DNA of 64,000 nt from Rugosibacter aromaticivorans (GCF_000934545.1 NZ_CP010554.1:248001-312000); one strand, 5' to 3'. Shown: positions 26,204-35,199, counted from the stretch's first letter. The notes: generated by a model from the sequence alone, not told the origin. Numbers and translations: made by a program.

Positions 26204-28246
26204 ATGTTTAAAAAAATTCTCATCGCCAATCGTGGCGAGATTGCTTGTCGTATTATCAAAACGGCGCGTCGTATGGGTATCCGAACCGTTGCTGTTTATT
26301 CGACGGCAGACGCGCAGGCGCGCCATGTGCGCATGGCGGATGAGGCGCTGTGGATAGGGGAGGCCGCGCCTGCGGGATCGTATTTGGCGATCGATAACAT
26401 TGTTGAGGCAGCCAAAGCGAGCGGTGCGCAAGCGATTCACCCCGGCTATGGCTTTCTTTCCGAAAATGCGGCATTTGCCCAGGCCTGTACGCAAAACGGG
26501 CTGGTGTTTATCGGCCCACCGGCGTCAGCTATTCGCGCCATGGGCTCCAAGTCGGCGGCTAAACAGCTGATGGAAAAAGCTGGTGTGCCACTCACACCCG
26601 GGTATCACGGGGATGACCAGACACCTGATTTTTTGCGCCGGCAAGCAAAAAAAATAGGTTATCCGGTACTCATCAAGGCAGCTGCGGGCGGTGGGGGAAA
26701 AGGCATGCGTGTGGCAGCAGCAGACGCTGAGTTTCTGGATGCGCTGGCGTCTTGCCAGCGCGAAGCCAGCGCGAGCTTTGGCGATGCGCAGGTTTTGCTT
26801 GAAAAATATCTGCAACCCGCACGGCATATTGAGGTGCAGATTTTTGGTGATAGTCATGGAAATTATGTGTATTTGTACGAGCGAGATTGCTCGGTGCAGC
26901 GGCGTCACCAGAAAGTGCTGGAAGAAGCGCCGGCGCCAGGGCTAACCCCCGAGCGTCGCGCCACCATGGGCAAAGCGGCGGTGAGCGCTGCGCAGGCTGT
27001 GGGCTATGTGGGTGCGGGCACGGTTGAATTTATTGTTCCGGGCGGCTCATCTGACGGTGCGTTTTACTTCATGGAAATGAATACGCGGCTGCAAGTCGAG
27101 CACCCGGTGACGGAAATGATTACCGGGCTGGATCTGGTCGAATGGCAGTTAAAAGTCGGCGCTGGTGAGACGCTACCTTTGACGCAGGAACAGATCATGG
27201 TCCGCGGCCATGCACTGGAGGCGCGTATTTATGCCGAAGACCCCGATAAAGGTTTTTTGCCCTCGACGGGCCGAGTGATTCATTTTGCGCACCCCACTGA
27301 AACGCCCTTTGTGCGCATGGATGCTGGCGTGGCAGCGGGGGACGAGATCACGCCTTACTATGACCCCATGATTGCCAAGCTGATCGTATGGGACGACAGC
27401 GAAAGCGCGCCACGAGCGCATGCCTGTGCCCGTATGCTGCAGGCGTTAGCTGAGGTTGAAATTGTGGGCGTGGCTAACAATGTCGATTTTCTTTCTCGCC
27501 TTGTGGCTTGCCCGTCTTTTGTAGAGGCCGATCTGGATACAGGGTTGATCGAACGCGAACATTGTTTTCTGTTTCCTGAACCAGCCGGGCCGCCGCCAGA
27601 GGTGTGGTTGAGTGCGGCGTTGGCTGAACTGTTGCGCATCCAGAAAGATGCGGCAAAGAGTGCGGCAAAGAGTAAAGACCCGCATTCCCCCTGGCATGCG
27701 CGAGACGGTTGGCGTGTTACAGGGCAAGCCCGACAGACATTGCATTTGCACTGTGGTGATGCAGAAAAAACAGTTTTTGCAGCGGCCAGCAGCCGGGGCT
27801 TTATGCTCGAATTCAATGGCCAGCGGATAGATGCTGCTGGGCAGTTAGATAACGCCGGTGTGTTGCATGCTGATTTTGGCGGCCGACGATGCACCGTCAC
27901 GGTTATTCCTGTGGCTGAAAAGCGCCATGTCTTTATGCACGGCACAGCACATGTGATTACTTTGCTTGATCCGCTGAGTCACGCCGGTCAACAAGCGGTA
28001 GCAGAAGGTAGCGTGATGGCCCCCATGCCAGGAAAAATCATTGCGTTACTGGCCACAGCCGGTGAAAAAGTTGCCCAAGGTACGCCCTTGCTGATTCTCG
28101 AAGCGATGAAGATGGAACATACCGTTACCGCACCCACCGCCGGTATCGTGCGCGATTTTCACTTTGCAGTGGGAGATCCCGTTGCAGAGGGCGTGGTGCT
28201 GATGTCGTTTGAAGAATCTGACCTGGATGCAAGTGTGCCAGGGTAG
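26204..28246 (+). CDS. liuD: Methylcrotonyl-CoA carboxylase alpha (biotin) subunit
   Basis: A 680-residue biotin carboxylase and biotin carrier protein. The biotin carboxylase domain spans about residues 1-450 ([54 protein letters not shown]). A linker with a small direct repeat (AAKSAAKSK) follows, then the biotinyl domain with LEAMKMEHTV, where the lysine is biotinylated. It supplies carboxybiotin to the LiuB subunit. Residues 316-323 (KVGAGETL) are encoded by a perfect stretch of the dispersed-element core, yet align without gap to the natural family sequence (VAAGEPLP). Confidence 0.92.
   Translation: MFKKILIANRGEIACRIIKTARRMGIRTVAVYSTADAQARHVRMADEALWIGEAAPAGSYLAIDNIVEAAKASGAQAIHPGYGFLSENAAFAQACTQNGLVFIGPPASAIRAMGSKSAAKQLMEKAGVPLTPGYHGDDQTPDFLRRQAKKIGYPVLIKAAAGGGGKGMRVAAADAEFLDALASCQREASASFGDAQVLLEKYLQPARHIEVQIFGDSHGNYVYLYERDCSVQRRHQKVLEEAPAPGLTPERRATMGKAAVSAAQAVGYVGAGTVEFIVPGGSSDGAFYFMEMNTRLQVEHPVTEMITGLDLVEWQLKVGAGETLPLTQEQIMVRGHALEARIYAEDPDKGFLPSTGRVIHFAHPTETPFVRMDAGVAAGDEITPYYDPMIAKLIVWDDSESAPRAHACARMLQALAEVEIVGVANNVDFLSRLVACPSFVEADLDTGLIEREHCFLFPEPAGPPPEVWLSAALAELLRIQKDAAKSAAKSKDPHSPWHARDGWRVTGQARQTLHLHCGDAEKTVFAAASSRGFMLEFNGQRIDAAGQLDNAGVLHADFGGRRCTVTVIPVAEKRHVFMHGTAHVITLLDPLSHAGQQAVAEGSVMAPMPGKIIALLATAGEKVAQGTPLLILEAMKMEHTVTAPTAGIVRDFHFAVGDPVAEGVVLMSFEESDLDASVPG
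27151..27172 (+). repeat. Dispersed element core within liuD, no length change
   Basis: AAAAGTCGGCGCTGGTGA plus GACG, reading KVGAGET in the same frame as the inserted copies elsewhere. Biotin carboxylases naturally have a similar peptide here, so this could be a source of the repeat, a conversion product, or chance. Confidence 0.5.
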
Positions 28247-28282
28247 GCAATGGAAGTAACGCGTAGTCAGTTTTACCCGTGT

Positions 28283-29518
28283 TTAATCAGTCTTAACTGA
28301 CCGTGCGCGTTGGTAGTGTCGGCCAATTGCCAGGGCGAGTACCGCAGTTAGCCAGTAACCACTCACTGCCAATGCCATTGTTTGTGGGCTATGCCAGACA
28401 AGTGGAGCGATCACGGCGGCAGTAAAACCATTCATGCCGACTTGATACGCACTTTGCAGACTGGAAGCCAAACCCCGCCGCGCGGGAATTTTTTCCAGCG
28501 CAAGAATCTGCAAACTAGGCCAGACTAAGGCCATGCCAAATGAATACACGGGGATAGCCAGAATATTCTGCGGTAGTCCTTTGGGCAGGAAAAAGCTGAT
28601 CACGATATTCATGATGCTGCCCAACAACATGATGAGAAAACCCAGGCGCACGGTCTTGTTTGTCGAGAGCCGACCAGCGGTGCGCGAACTGACGAAGGAT
28701 CCGCTCAACATACCCAGACTAACCGCCAGGAAAAGCCAGGCAAAACTGGAGAATGTGGTATCAGCCACCGAGCTTAGAAAGTTAGGCGCGGAAAGAATGT
28801 AAATCATGTGCCCATTAATCAGCAGTGCCAGGGCAAGACATAAATAGCTGAATTCGGGGAGCAGCAGGGCCTCTTTATAAGCGTACAGAAGTGGTTTGGC
28901 TGCGAAAGGCTGACGCTTTTCTGGCGGTAATGTTTCCGGGAGGATGCGCCAAACCGCAATAAATAACACGGCACCCAATGTCGCCAGAAAAACAAAGACC
29001 GAGCGCCATCCAAAATGGCTTGCCAATAGGCTGCCGATCATGGGTGCAATAGCTGGTGCCAGAGAAAAAAACATGGAGATGTGTGCCATCAGACGTTGTG
29101 CCGCAGCGCCTTTGAGTATGTCAAGTACGGTAGCTCGGCCAACAGACATACCTGCGCCAGCGGCAATACCTTGTAATGCGCGACCAATAGATAACGTCAA
29201 AACGTTGGGTGCAAAAAGGCAGATCAGCGCTGCCACAGTGTACACGAACACTCCTACGAGGATGACGCGTTTGCGACCTACGGCGTCTGAAATGCTGCCA
29301 TGCCAAAGTGTCATGAACGCAAAGGGTAACAAGTAAGCTGCCAGCGTTTGTTGTACCTGGACAGGGGTTGCTTGCAGGCTGGCGCCAATATCCGGGAATG
29401 CTGGCAAATACATGGTGATCGAAAAGGGGCCGATGGCAGTGAGTGCTGCAATCAATAACGCAAATCCCCTTGGGGCTTTTTGATGGTGCGCTTGTGCGGT
29501 AGGGGTAGAAGACGTCAT
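28283..29518 (-). CDS. Bcr/CflA-type multidrug MFS transporter
   Basis: A 411-residue inner-membrane transporter with 12 predicted helices. The Bcr/CflA family start is seen as ALTAIGPFSITMYLPAFPDI. The MFS loop motif follows in GSISDAVGRKRVILVGV, and the antiporter motif is GAGMSVGRATVLDILKG. It is expected to export drugs or small metabolites by proton antiport. It is transcribed against the leucine genes and interrupts them between liuD and the HMG-CoA lyase, so it is probably a later insertion into the cluster. The 231 bases before it form a divergent promoter region shared with the lyase. Confidence 0.87.
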   Translation of the reverse strand: MTSSTPTAQAHHQKAPRGFALLIAALTAIGPFSITMYLPAFPDIGASLQATPVQVQQTLAAYLLPFAFMTLWHGSISDAVGRKRVILVGVFVYTVAALICLFAPNVLTLSIGRALQGIAAGAGMSVGRATVLDILKGAAAQRLMAHISMFFSLAPAIAPMIGSLLASHFGWRSVFVFLATLGAVLFIAVWRILPETLPPEKRQPFAAKPLLYAYKEALLLPEFSYLCLALALLINGHMIYILSAPNFLSSVADTTFSSFAWLFLAVSLGMLSGSFVSSRTAGRLSTNKTVRLGFLIMLLGSIMNIVISFFLPKGLPQNILAIPVYSFGMALVWPSLQILALEKIPARRGLASSLQSAYQVGMNGFTAAVIAPLVWHSPQTMALAVSGYWLTAVLALAIGRHYQRARSVKTD

Positions 29519-29749
29519 GATGGCGGGTGTGGTAAGTGCAGGTTTGGTCTGTCACCGTCATAAAAAAGGATCGCCAGCATGCTTGGTGAATGTGCCTCAA
29601 AACCGTGCTCAAAAAAAGGTGCGATGGCAGCTGGTTAGGCGCGAAAATTATTAAGCTATTGGCAAGGCCTTCATTATCCCATAGATGAGCAATGCCATGG
29701 GGATGAGCGAGTAGAATAAAACATTACAGGACGGTTTATTTCATTCCTC

Positions 29750-30661
29750 ATGACACTCCCGAGTAAAGTTCGACTCGTTGAAGTAGGCCCGCGTGATGGC
29801 TTGCAAAACGAAAAGCAGGTGATTTCAACCGAGATCAAGGTTGAATTGATTCATCGTTTGGCATCAGCAGGCCTGCGCACGATTGAAGCCACGGCGTTTG
29901 TTTCACCCAAGTGGGTGCCACAGATGGCGGATGCCGCAGCGGTTTTTTCTGCCATTCAACCATTGCCGACGGTGACTTATCCGGTGCTCACGCCCAACAG
30001 GCAGGGCTTTGATGCGGCCATGGCGGCCGGGGCAAAAGAGGTCAGTGTATTTAGTGCCGCGTCTGAAACTTTTTCGCGGAAAAATACGCATTGTTCGATG
30101 AGTGAATCCCTTGAGCGGTGCCGTTCGGTGGCGGAAGCGGCCAAGGCCGAACATATCAAAGTGCGCGGGTATGTTTCCTGCGTGTTGGGCTGCCCCTATG
30201 AAGGCGAGATCACGCCGCTGGCGGTGGCTGAGGTGGCGCGCGCGCTGTTTGATATGGGTTGTTATGAAGTTAGTTTGGGTGACACCATCGGTACGGGTAC
30301 GCCGGAGAAAACCAAGGCGATGCTCGAAGCGGTTGCGCGGTGGGTGCCATTAAAAAAACTGGCAGGCCATTTTCATGACACCTGGGGTATGGCCATCGCC
30401 AATGTGTATGCCTCGCTGCAAACGGGCGTGTCTGTGTTTGATAGCTCCGTGGCAGGTTTGGGTGGCTGCCCCTATGCGCCCGGTGCGTTGGGCAATGTGG
30501 CCACAGAAGATGTGGTCTGGTTGCTCCAGGGCTGCGGCATTGAGTGCGACGTGAGTCTTGAAGCACTGGTTAATACCGCCGAGTGGATTTCTCGCGAGCT
30601 TGGCCGTGAGCCGTCATCAAGGGTCACGCGTGCCCTGCGTGCGCGGCGCAATGTTGCTTGA
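29750..30661 (+). CDS. liuE: Hydroxymethylglutaryl-CoA lyase
   Basis: A 303-residue HMG-CoA lyase, splitting HMG-CoA into acetoacetate and acetyl-CoA, the last step of the leucine pathway here. Signatures are VEVGPRDGLQNEK at the N-terminus, AAGAKEVSVFSAASETFSRKN, and HFHDTWGMAIANV for the metal site. The C-terminal loop SVAGLGGCPYAPGALGNVATEDV carries the active-site cysteine. It has its own upstream gap of 231 bases, divergent from the MFS gene, so it may have a separate promoter. A copy of the dispersed element starts 11 bases after its stop. Confidence 0.93.
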   Translation: MTLPSKVRLVEVGPRDGLQNEKQVISTEIKVELIHRLASAGLRTIEATAFVSPKWVPQMADAAAVFSAIQPLPTVTYPVLTPNRQGFDAAMAAGAKEVSVFSAASETFSRKNTHCSMSESLERCRSVAEAAKAEHIKVRGYVSCVLGCPYEGEITPLAVAEVARALFDMGCYEVSLGDTIGTGTPEKTKAMLEAVARWVPLKKLAGHFHDTWGMAIANVYASLQTGVSVFDSSVAGLGGCPYAPGALGNVATEDVVWLLQGCGIECDVSLEALVNTAEWISRELGREPSSRVTRALRARRNVA

Positions 30662-30672
30662 ACCGTGGCTTG

Positions 30673-30695
30673 AAAAGTCGGCGCTGGTATGACGG
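30673..30695 (+). repeat. Dispersed element core overlapping a start codon
   Basis: AAAAGTCGGCGCTGGT followed by ATGACGG. The ATG inside this copy (30689) is the start of the DUF1289 gene. Elsewhere the same position reads GATACGG or GAGACGG. Confidence 0.7.
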
Positions 30696-30898
30696 CAATT
30701 AATTCACCCTGCGTCAATGTGTGTCGTATGCAAGGCACCTTGTGTCTGGGTTGCTATCGCACTTTGAACGAAATTGCTGGCTGGAGCCAGATGTCGGATG
30801 CCGGAAAGCAGCAAGTGCTGAGCGCTGTTGCAAAGCGCTCGGTAAGCGTGGCTGAAAACAGCGATGTACTACCGGCGGCACAGAAAAAATCCGGGTGA
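30689..30898 (+). CDS. DUF1289 small cysteine-motif protein
   Basis: A 69-residue DUF1289 protein. The family core NSPCVNVCRMQGTLCLGCYRTLNEIAGW contains four cysteines (CxxxC...CxxC), likely a small metal or Fe-S site, with a C-terminal Trp-rich helix. Function is unknown. It follows the HMG-CoA lyase by 27 bases, a common place for DUF1289 genes to appear as small add-ons. The start codon falls within a repeat copy, so the sequence in front of it is repeat-derived and no good Shine-Dalgarno is visible. Confidence 0.83.
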   Translation: MTAINSPCVNVCRMQGTLCLGCYRTLNEIAGWSQMSDAGKQQVLSAVAKRSVSVAENSDVLPAAQKKSG

Positions 30899-30950
30899 GC
30901 ATCGGGTGGTTAGGCGCTATTCTGGCGCCCAATCCGTTATGCTTTGAACC

Positions 30951-31793
30951 ATGAAAGTTGTTCTCATTAGTGGTTTGTCTGGCTCCGGTAAATCCATCGC
31001 CCTTAAAGTAATGGAAGATGCTGCCTACTATTGCGTCGACAATCTACCCGCACCCCTCCTTTTTGAACTGGTTCAACACCTGCGTATGACAGGCGAAGAG
31101 CGGGTTGCCGTCGCTATTGATATGCGCGGCGGCTCGTCCATTGCAGCGATCCCGCCGCAACTCAGGCAGCTCGAATCTGAAGGCATCCAGTTGCAGTTTG
31201 TGTTTTTGGATACGCGCACGGATATCTTGATTCAGCGGTTTTCAGAAACGCGTCGTCGGCATCCGCTGGCGGGTAACGATGTCACGCTGGAAGAAGCGAT
31301 CAAGAATGAACGCGAAGCGCTGACCTTTCTTGCGGCCATTGGTCATCACATCGACACCAGCCATTTACGGCCCAATGCCTTGCGCGCCTCTATCAAAGAG
31401 TTCATTTTGCTGGATGCGCCCCATGGGCTGACGTTACTGTTTGAGTCGTTTGGCTTCAAGCACGGCCTGCCGCTCGACGCTGATCTCGTGTTTGATGTGC
31501 GTTGCCTGCCCAACCCGCATTACGACCCCGCGTTACGTCCGCTCACCGGGCGTGATGCGGAAGTGATCGCCTTTCTCTCGGCAGAAGAAGATGTGCGCCG
31601 CATGGAAGAGGATATCCGCCGTTTTGTGGCCTCGTGGCTGCCCGCTTATAAGCGGGATAACCGGGTTTATTTGACAGTGGCTATCGGTTGTACGGGCGGG
31701 CAGCATCGCTCGGTTTATCTGGCGGAAAAACTGGCCAACCATTTTCGGGACCAGGCCAATGTGCTGGTACGCCATCGCACGCTGGTGGAATGA
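30951..31793 (+). CDS. rapZ: RNase adapter RapZ
   Basis: A 280-residue RapZ (YvcJ-like) protein. The Walker A is [18 protein letters not shown], with [12 protein letters not shown] after it. The C-terminal domain has [23 protein letters not shown] and [19 protein letters not shown], which are RapZ hallmarks. In enterobacteria it binds small RNAs and directs RNase E to GlmZ to adjust glucosamine-6-phosphate synthesis; in betaproteobacteria the target is less clear. It is followed by an overlapping NusG-II gene, so the three genes from here to 32750 likely form one transcript. Confidence 0.93.
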   Translation: MKVVLISGLSGSGKSIALKVMEDAAYYCVDNLPAPLLFELVQHLRMTGEERVAVAIDMRGGSSIAAIPPQLRQLESEGIQLQFVFLDTRTDILIQRFSETRRRHPLAGNDVTLEEAIKNEREALTFLAAIGHHIDTSHLRPNALRASIKEFILLDAPHGLTLLFESFGFKHGLPLDADLVFDVRCLPNPHYDPALRPLTGRDAEVIAFLSAEEDVRRMEEDIRRFVASWLPAYKRDNRVYLTVAIGCTGGQHRSVYLAEKLANHFRDQANVLVRHRTLVE

Positions 31794-32242
31794 AAGCGGT
31801 ATTACCTGACGATCTGCGCGAAATTTTCAGCGAGGCACGCCACGAGTCGCGCAATTCAGGTTCGTGGCACAAGTATCTCAAAGCGGGGGATTGGCTGGTC
31901 TTGCTTGTCAGTGGGGCGCTGGTTGTTTTTTCCTACGCACTGCTGTGGCGTGGTGGTGTGGCAGATCGCGCCATCGTTAAGCGCGATGGCAAAACAGTCA
32001 TTGAGTTAAGCCTGAATAGCGCGCGAAAGGCACGCGTGGAAGGTCCGCTGGGCACGACCGTGATCGAAGTGCAACCCGGCCGCGCGCGTGTTTTTTCCGA
32101 CCCCGGCCCACGCCAGTATTGCGTACAGCAAGGCTGGCTGACGCGCGCCGGTGCCGTAGCCATCTGCGCACCGAATCACCTCACGCTGCAATTGAACGGC
32201 CGGAATGCGGACAACGCGGACTATGACTCCCTCAACTATTGA
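31790..32242 (+). CDS. NusG domain II-containing membrane protein
   Basis: A 150-residue protein with one membrane helix near residues 29-49 ([19 protein letters not shown]) followed by an exported NusG domain II-like beta domain ([39 protein letters not shown]). This family is usually next to the Gx transporter gene and may take part in electron transfer or flavin-linked redox work at the membrane, but its function is not established. Its ATG overlaps the RapZ stop (ATGA) and its end overlaps the next gene by about 20 bases. Confidence 0.75.
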   Translation: MKAVLPDDLREIFSEARHESRNSGSWHKYLKAGDWLVLLVSGALVVFSYALLWRGGVADRAIVKRDGKTVIELSLNSARKARVEGPLGTTVIEVQPGRARVFSDPGPRQYCVQQGWLTRAGAVAICAPNHLTLQLNGRNADNADYDSLNY

Positions 32243-32750
32243 ACTGCCGGTAACCGAAGACGACCGTCGCATCGCGCGCTACACGGCGATGGCGATTGCG
32301 CTCACGGTGGCCGAAGCCGCACTGCCCAGCCCGTTGCCCGGTATCAAGCCGGGGCTGGCCAATATCATCGTGCTGGTGGTCTTGCTGCGGCACGGTTGGC
32401 GCGATGCGGCCTGGGTGAGTTTGCTGCGCGTCGTGGCGGGTGGTTTGGTGATTGGACAACTTTTTGCGCCGGGTTTTTTTCTTGCGTTAGCTGGCGCAGT
32501 CAGCAGTTTGGCGGCCTTATTTTTAGCTGTGCGGTTGCCGCGACGCTGGTTTGGTGCGGTAACGATCAGTCTGCTCGCTGCCTTCGCGCATATCGGTGGT
32601 CAACTTGTGCTGGCGCGGCTATGGCTGGTGCCGCATGACGGTGTGTTTTATCTGGCACCGCTATTTGCCACAGCGGCCCTGGCTTTCGGCACGATTAACG
32701 GGTTGATCGCGGCGCACTTACTGGCCGCCGTGCTGCCTCATACAGACTGA
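32223..32750 (+). CDS. Gx transporter family / heptaprenyl diphosphate synthase component I-like protein
   Basis: A 175-residue membrane protein with about five hydrophobic segments. The motif LPSPLPGIKPGLANIIVLVVL is the signature of this family, sometimes called heptaprenyl diphosphate synthase component I, though it looks like an S-component-type membrane protein. The start at 32223 (MTPSTIELP) overlaps the previous gene; 32205 would add six residues. Pairing with the NusG domain II protein is common. The last 56 bases overlap the 3' end of mutY on the opposite strand. Confidence 0.72.
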   Translation: MTPSTIELPVTEDDRRIARYTAMAIALTVAEAALPSPLPGIKPGLANIIVLVVLLRHGWRDAAWVSLLRVVAGGLVIGQLFAPGFFLALAGAVSSLAALFLAVRLPRRWFGAVTISLLAAFAHIGGQLVLARLWLVPHDGVFYLAPLFATAALAFGTINGLIAAHLLAAVLPHTD

Positions 32751-33858
32751 GTTCTGCGAGAATGCGCCGGACGGGCGCGGGCAACGCGGCGGTATCCAGC
32801 GCGGTTAAATCAAGCCAATGCAAACCCGCTTCCATCGCACTGGGGCGCAAGCTCACGTGGCATAGCAGCGGCGTGATGTGCAGGCGAAAATGCGTGAAGA
32901 CGTGCATGAAAGTCTGCGCTGGTGAGCCGCCGCGACGCAAGCCCCCCTGGGCAGGGGCAATCAGCGTGACGCCAAAAACTTTTTCAACGTACGCAGTGGC
33001 GTCCTCGCCTGGCGGCAATTCCGGCAGTGAGCGCAAGCCACCCCAGATACCTGTCGGTGGGCGGGTTTCCAGCAGCACGCGATGCTCATGCACGATAACC
33101 AGCAGTGTGGCGTGGCGTTCGGGAAGCGCGCGGCGTGGTTTCTTTTGCGGCAACTCTGCGGTGCGGCCGGTGGCACGCGCTACGCAAATTTCTTCTAGCG
33201 GGCAGACAGTGCATTGCGGTCGGTTGCGCGTGCACAGCGTAGCACCCAAATCCATCTGCGCCTGAATGTAGGTGGTCATATTCGGTCCAGAACCGCCCAA
33301 AGACAGGTTCCCGGCGACGGGTTCAAGCAAAGATTCAAGCGGGGGTAACAGTTCCTCGGCGTGTTGCCAAAGCCGGCTTTCCAGCGCTGCTGTGCCGGGC
33401 ACGCCTTCAATACCGAACACGCGGCAGAGGACGCGCTTGACGTTGCCATCGAGAATCGGCACACGCGCGCCAAAGCACACCACGGCAATGGCATTGGCGG
33501 TGGAACGACCGATACCGGGTAATTGCGCAATAACTTCTGGCGCTTCTGGAAACACGCCGCCATGCAGCGTCATCACGGCACGTGCTGCCGCGTGCAAGTT
33601 GCGCGCACGTGCGTAATAGCCCAGCCCGCTCCATAGCGGCATGACCTCTTCAACCGGCGCAGCAGCTAACTCTTCCAACGTGGGGAAGTGCGCGAGAAAA
33701 CGCTGATAGTAGGGAATCACCGTGACAACTTGCGTCTGCTGCAACATGATTTCCGAGAGCCAAACGCGATATGGATCGCGCGTGTTCTGCCAGGGCAAAT
33801 CATGCCGTCCGTGCTGCGCGTGCCAGCGGATGAGGAGAGCGGAAAAATCTTCTGCCAC
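32695..33858 (-). CDS. mutY: A/G-specific adenine glycosylase with two repeat-derived insertions
   Basis: A 387-residue MutY, removing adenine opposite 8-oxoguanine. The helix-hairpin-helix part reads QLPGIGRSTANAI. It has a serine-bearing STAN motif and the catalytic aspartate in PILDGNVKRVL. The [4Fe-4S] ligands are in CTRNRPQCTVCPLEEIC. The C-terminal NUDIX-like domain recognises the oxidised guanine (HVFTHFRLHI). Two stretches look extra. Residues about 173-191 (LESLLEPVAGNLSLGGSG) match module B DNA, just before the Fe-S region. Residues about 300-317 (APAQGGLRRGGSPAQTF) match the family A element in reverse. Both keep the frame, so the enzyme is probably active. It converges with the Gx gene (56-base overlap). 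Confidence 0.9.
   Translation of the reverse strand: MAEDFSALLIRWHAQHGRHDLPWQNTRDPYRVWLSEIMLQQTQVVTVIPYYQRFLAHFPTLEELAAAPVEEVMPLWSGLGYYARARNLHAAARAVMTLHGGVFPEAPEVIAQLPGIGRSTANAIAVVCFGARVPILDGNVKRVLCRVFGIEGVPGTAALESRLWQHAEELLPPLESLLEPVAGNLSLGGSGPNMTTYIQAQMDLGATLCTRNRPQCTVCPLEEICVARATGRTAELPQKKPRRALPERHATLLVIVHEHRVLLETRPPTGIWGGLRSLPELPPGEDATAYVEKVFGVTLIAPAQGGLRRGGSPAQTFMHVFTHFRLHITPLLCHVSLRPSAMEAGLHWLDLTALDTAALPAPVRRILAELSLYEAARRPVSAPRSTR
32909..32958 (+). repeat. Dispersed element (A) in mutY, antisense to the gene
   Basis: AAAGTCTGCGCTGGTGAG then CCGCCGCGACGCAAG and CCCCCCTGGGCAGGGGC. This is a near full-length copy whose 3' half equals the NlpC and CphA' copies. MutY reads the opposite strand as SPAQT preceded by GGLRRGG. 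Confidence 0.75.
33286..33339 (+). repeat. Module B copy in mutY
   Basis: GTCCAGAACCGCCCAAAGAC, then AGGTTCCCGGCGACGGGTTC and AAGCAAAGATTCAAG. The hairpin CCCG-GCGA-CGGG (33310-33321) corresponds to CCCG-GAAA-CGGG of the 15 kb copy: the stem is kept and the loop differs but stays of GNRA type. Confidence 0.7.
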
Positions 33859-33874
33859 GGAAGGCGTACTGTGC

Positions 33875-35101
33875 TTACTCGCCCTTGACCGGTTTCACCA
33901 GGCTGGCTGCGAGCTTTGCTCTGGCGCGCGCTTCATCGGTTGTATCAGCAGTCGCCAGCGCCACGCCCATGCGGCGTTTAACAAAACTCTCTGGCTTGCC
34001 AAACAATCGCAGGTCGGATTCCGGCACGCACAGGGCTTCTGCCACGCCCTCAAAGGCAATGCCTTTGGCATCCATGCCGCCATAGATAACGGCCGAAGCG
34101 CCCGTGCGGCGCAAGCCGGTATCGACCGGCAGGCCAAGAATGGCGCGCGCATGCAGCTCGAATTCCGACAAGCGCTGGGTGGCCAGCGTGACCAGTCCGG
34201 TGTCATGCGGGCGCGGGCTGACTTCAGAAAACCACACGTCGTTCCCCTTGATGAACAGCTCGACACCAAAGAGGCCATGTCCGCCAAGATTGCTGGTAAT
34301 GACACGCGCAACATCGCGCGACTTTTGCAGCGCCACGGCCGACATGGCCATCGGTTGCCATGATTCAACATAGTCGCCATTCACCTGCACATGGCCGATG
34401 GGCTCGCAAAAGAAAGTTTCCACTGCGCCCGATGCACCCACGGCGCGCACCGTCAATTGCGTGATCTCATAATCAAAATCAATAAAGCCCTCGACGATTA
34501 CGCGCCCCGCGCCCACGCGGCCACCGGCTTGCGCGTAGTCCCACGCCGTGGTCACATCCTCTGCCGATTTGATCAGTGACTGACCCTTGCCAGAAGAGGA
34601 CATCACCGGCTTGATCACGCAGGGGTAGCCAATGCCACCGTCAATCGCGGCTTGCAATTCGGCCAGCGAGTCGGCGAAGCGGTAGGGTGATGTCGGCAAG
34701 CCGAGTTCTTCCGCCGCCAGCCGGCGGATACCTTCGCGGTTCATCGTGAGTTGCGCGGCGCGCGCGCCAGGAACGATTTCGGGAAAATACCCGGCAATGC
34801 CTTCCTCTTCGATTTCGGCCAGTGTCGCCGTGGCAATGGCTTCGATTTCGGGCACCACCAGATGCGGCTTTTCCTGCGCGATTACGGCACGCAAGGCCGC
34901 GCCATCGGTCATGTTGATCACATGGCTGCGGTGCGCCACCTGCATGCCGGGCGCATCGGCATAGCGATCAACGCCAATCACCTCGCAGCCCAGCCGTTGC
35001 AATGCGATAATCACCTCTTTGCCAAGTTCGCCGCAGCCCAGCAGCATGACGCGCGTGGCAGAGGGTGACAACGGTGTGCCGATGCGAGCATTTGTTTTCA
35101 T
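33875..35101 (-). CDS. purT: Formate-dependent GAR transformylase
   Basis: A 408-residue ATP-grasp enzyme of purine synthesis that makes formyl-glycinamide ribonucleotide from formate and ATP. Features: [60 protein letters not shown] for ATP binding, and [20 protein letters not shown] for metal and phosphate sites. Three possible start codons lie in a row; the ATG at 35101 has AAGGA at the best distance. It stands alone, divergent from the EamA gene, with 124 bases between. Confidence 0.93.
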   Translation of the reverse strand: MKTNARIGTPLSPSATRVMLLGCGELGKEVIIALQRLGCEVIGVDRYADAPGMQVAHRSHVINMTDGAALRAVIAQEKPHLVVPEIEAIATATLAEIEEEGIAGYFPEIVPGARAAQLTMNREGIRRLAAEELGLPTSPYRFADSLAELQAAIDGGIGYPCVIKPVMSSSGKGQSLIKSAEDVTTAWDYAQAGGRVGAGRVIVEGFIDFDYEITQLTVRAVGASGAVETFFCEPIGHVQVNGDYVESWQPMAMSAVALQKSRDVARVITSNLGGHGLFGVELFIKGNDVWFSEVSPRPHDTGLVTLATQRLSEFELHARAILGLPVDTGLRRTGASAVIYGGMDAKGIAFEGVAEALCVPESDLRLFGKPESFVKRRMGVALATADTTDEARARAKLAASLVKPVKGE

Positions 35102-35163
35102 CATCAATCCTTGTTGTAAAGCAGCTATCGATGGCTGATTTTAGCCGACCATTGATAGCCAGG

Positions 35164-35199
35164 CCTGTGTCTGAACCTGTATCCGAATCTGTGTCCGAA
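35164..35199 (+). repeat. Three tandem 12-bp repeats before the EamA gene
   Basis: CCTGTGTCTGAA, CCTGTATCCGAA and TCTGTGTCCGAA stand head to tail in the purT-EamA gap. A partial fourth TGTCCGAA occurs at 35228-35235 across the start of the EamA gene. Confidence 0.65.

Noticed and set aside
26546..26560. AAGTCGGCGGCTAAAC in liuD resembles the core
   Set aside because: It encodes the conserved MGSKSAAK of biotin carboxylases; only nine bases match.
27645..27680. Direct repeat GCGGCAAAGAGT in the liuD linker
   Set aside because: A simple duplication giving AAKSAAKSK in a flexible linker; no relation to the dispersed element.
29462..29482. CCCCTTGGGG near the start of the MFS gene as an element 3' half
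   Set aside because: No core next to it, and it encodes family-like N-terminal residues (KAPRGFALL); probably chance.
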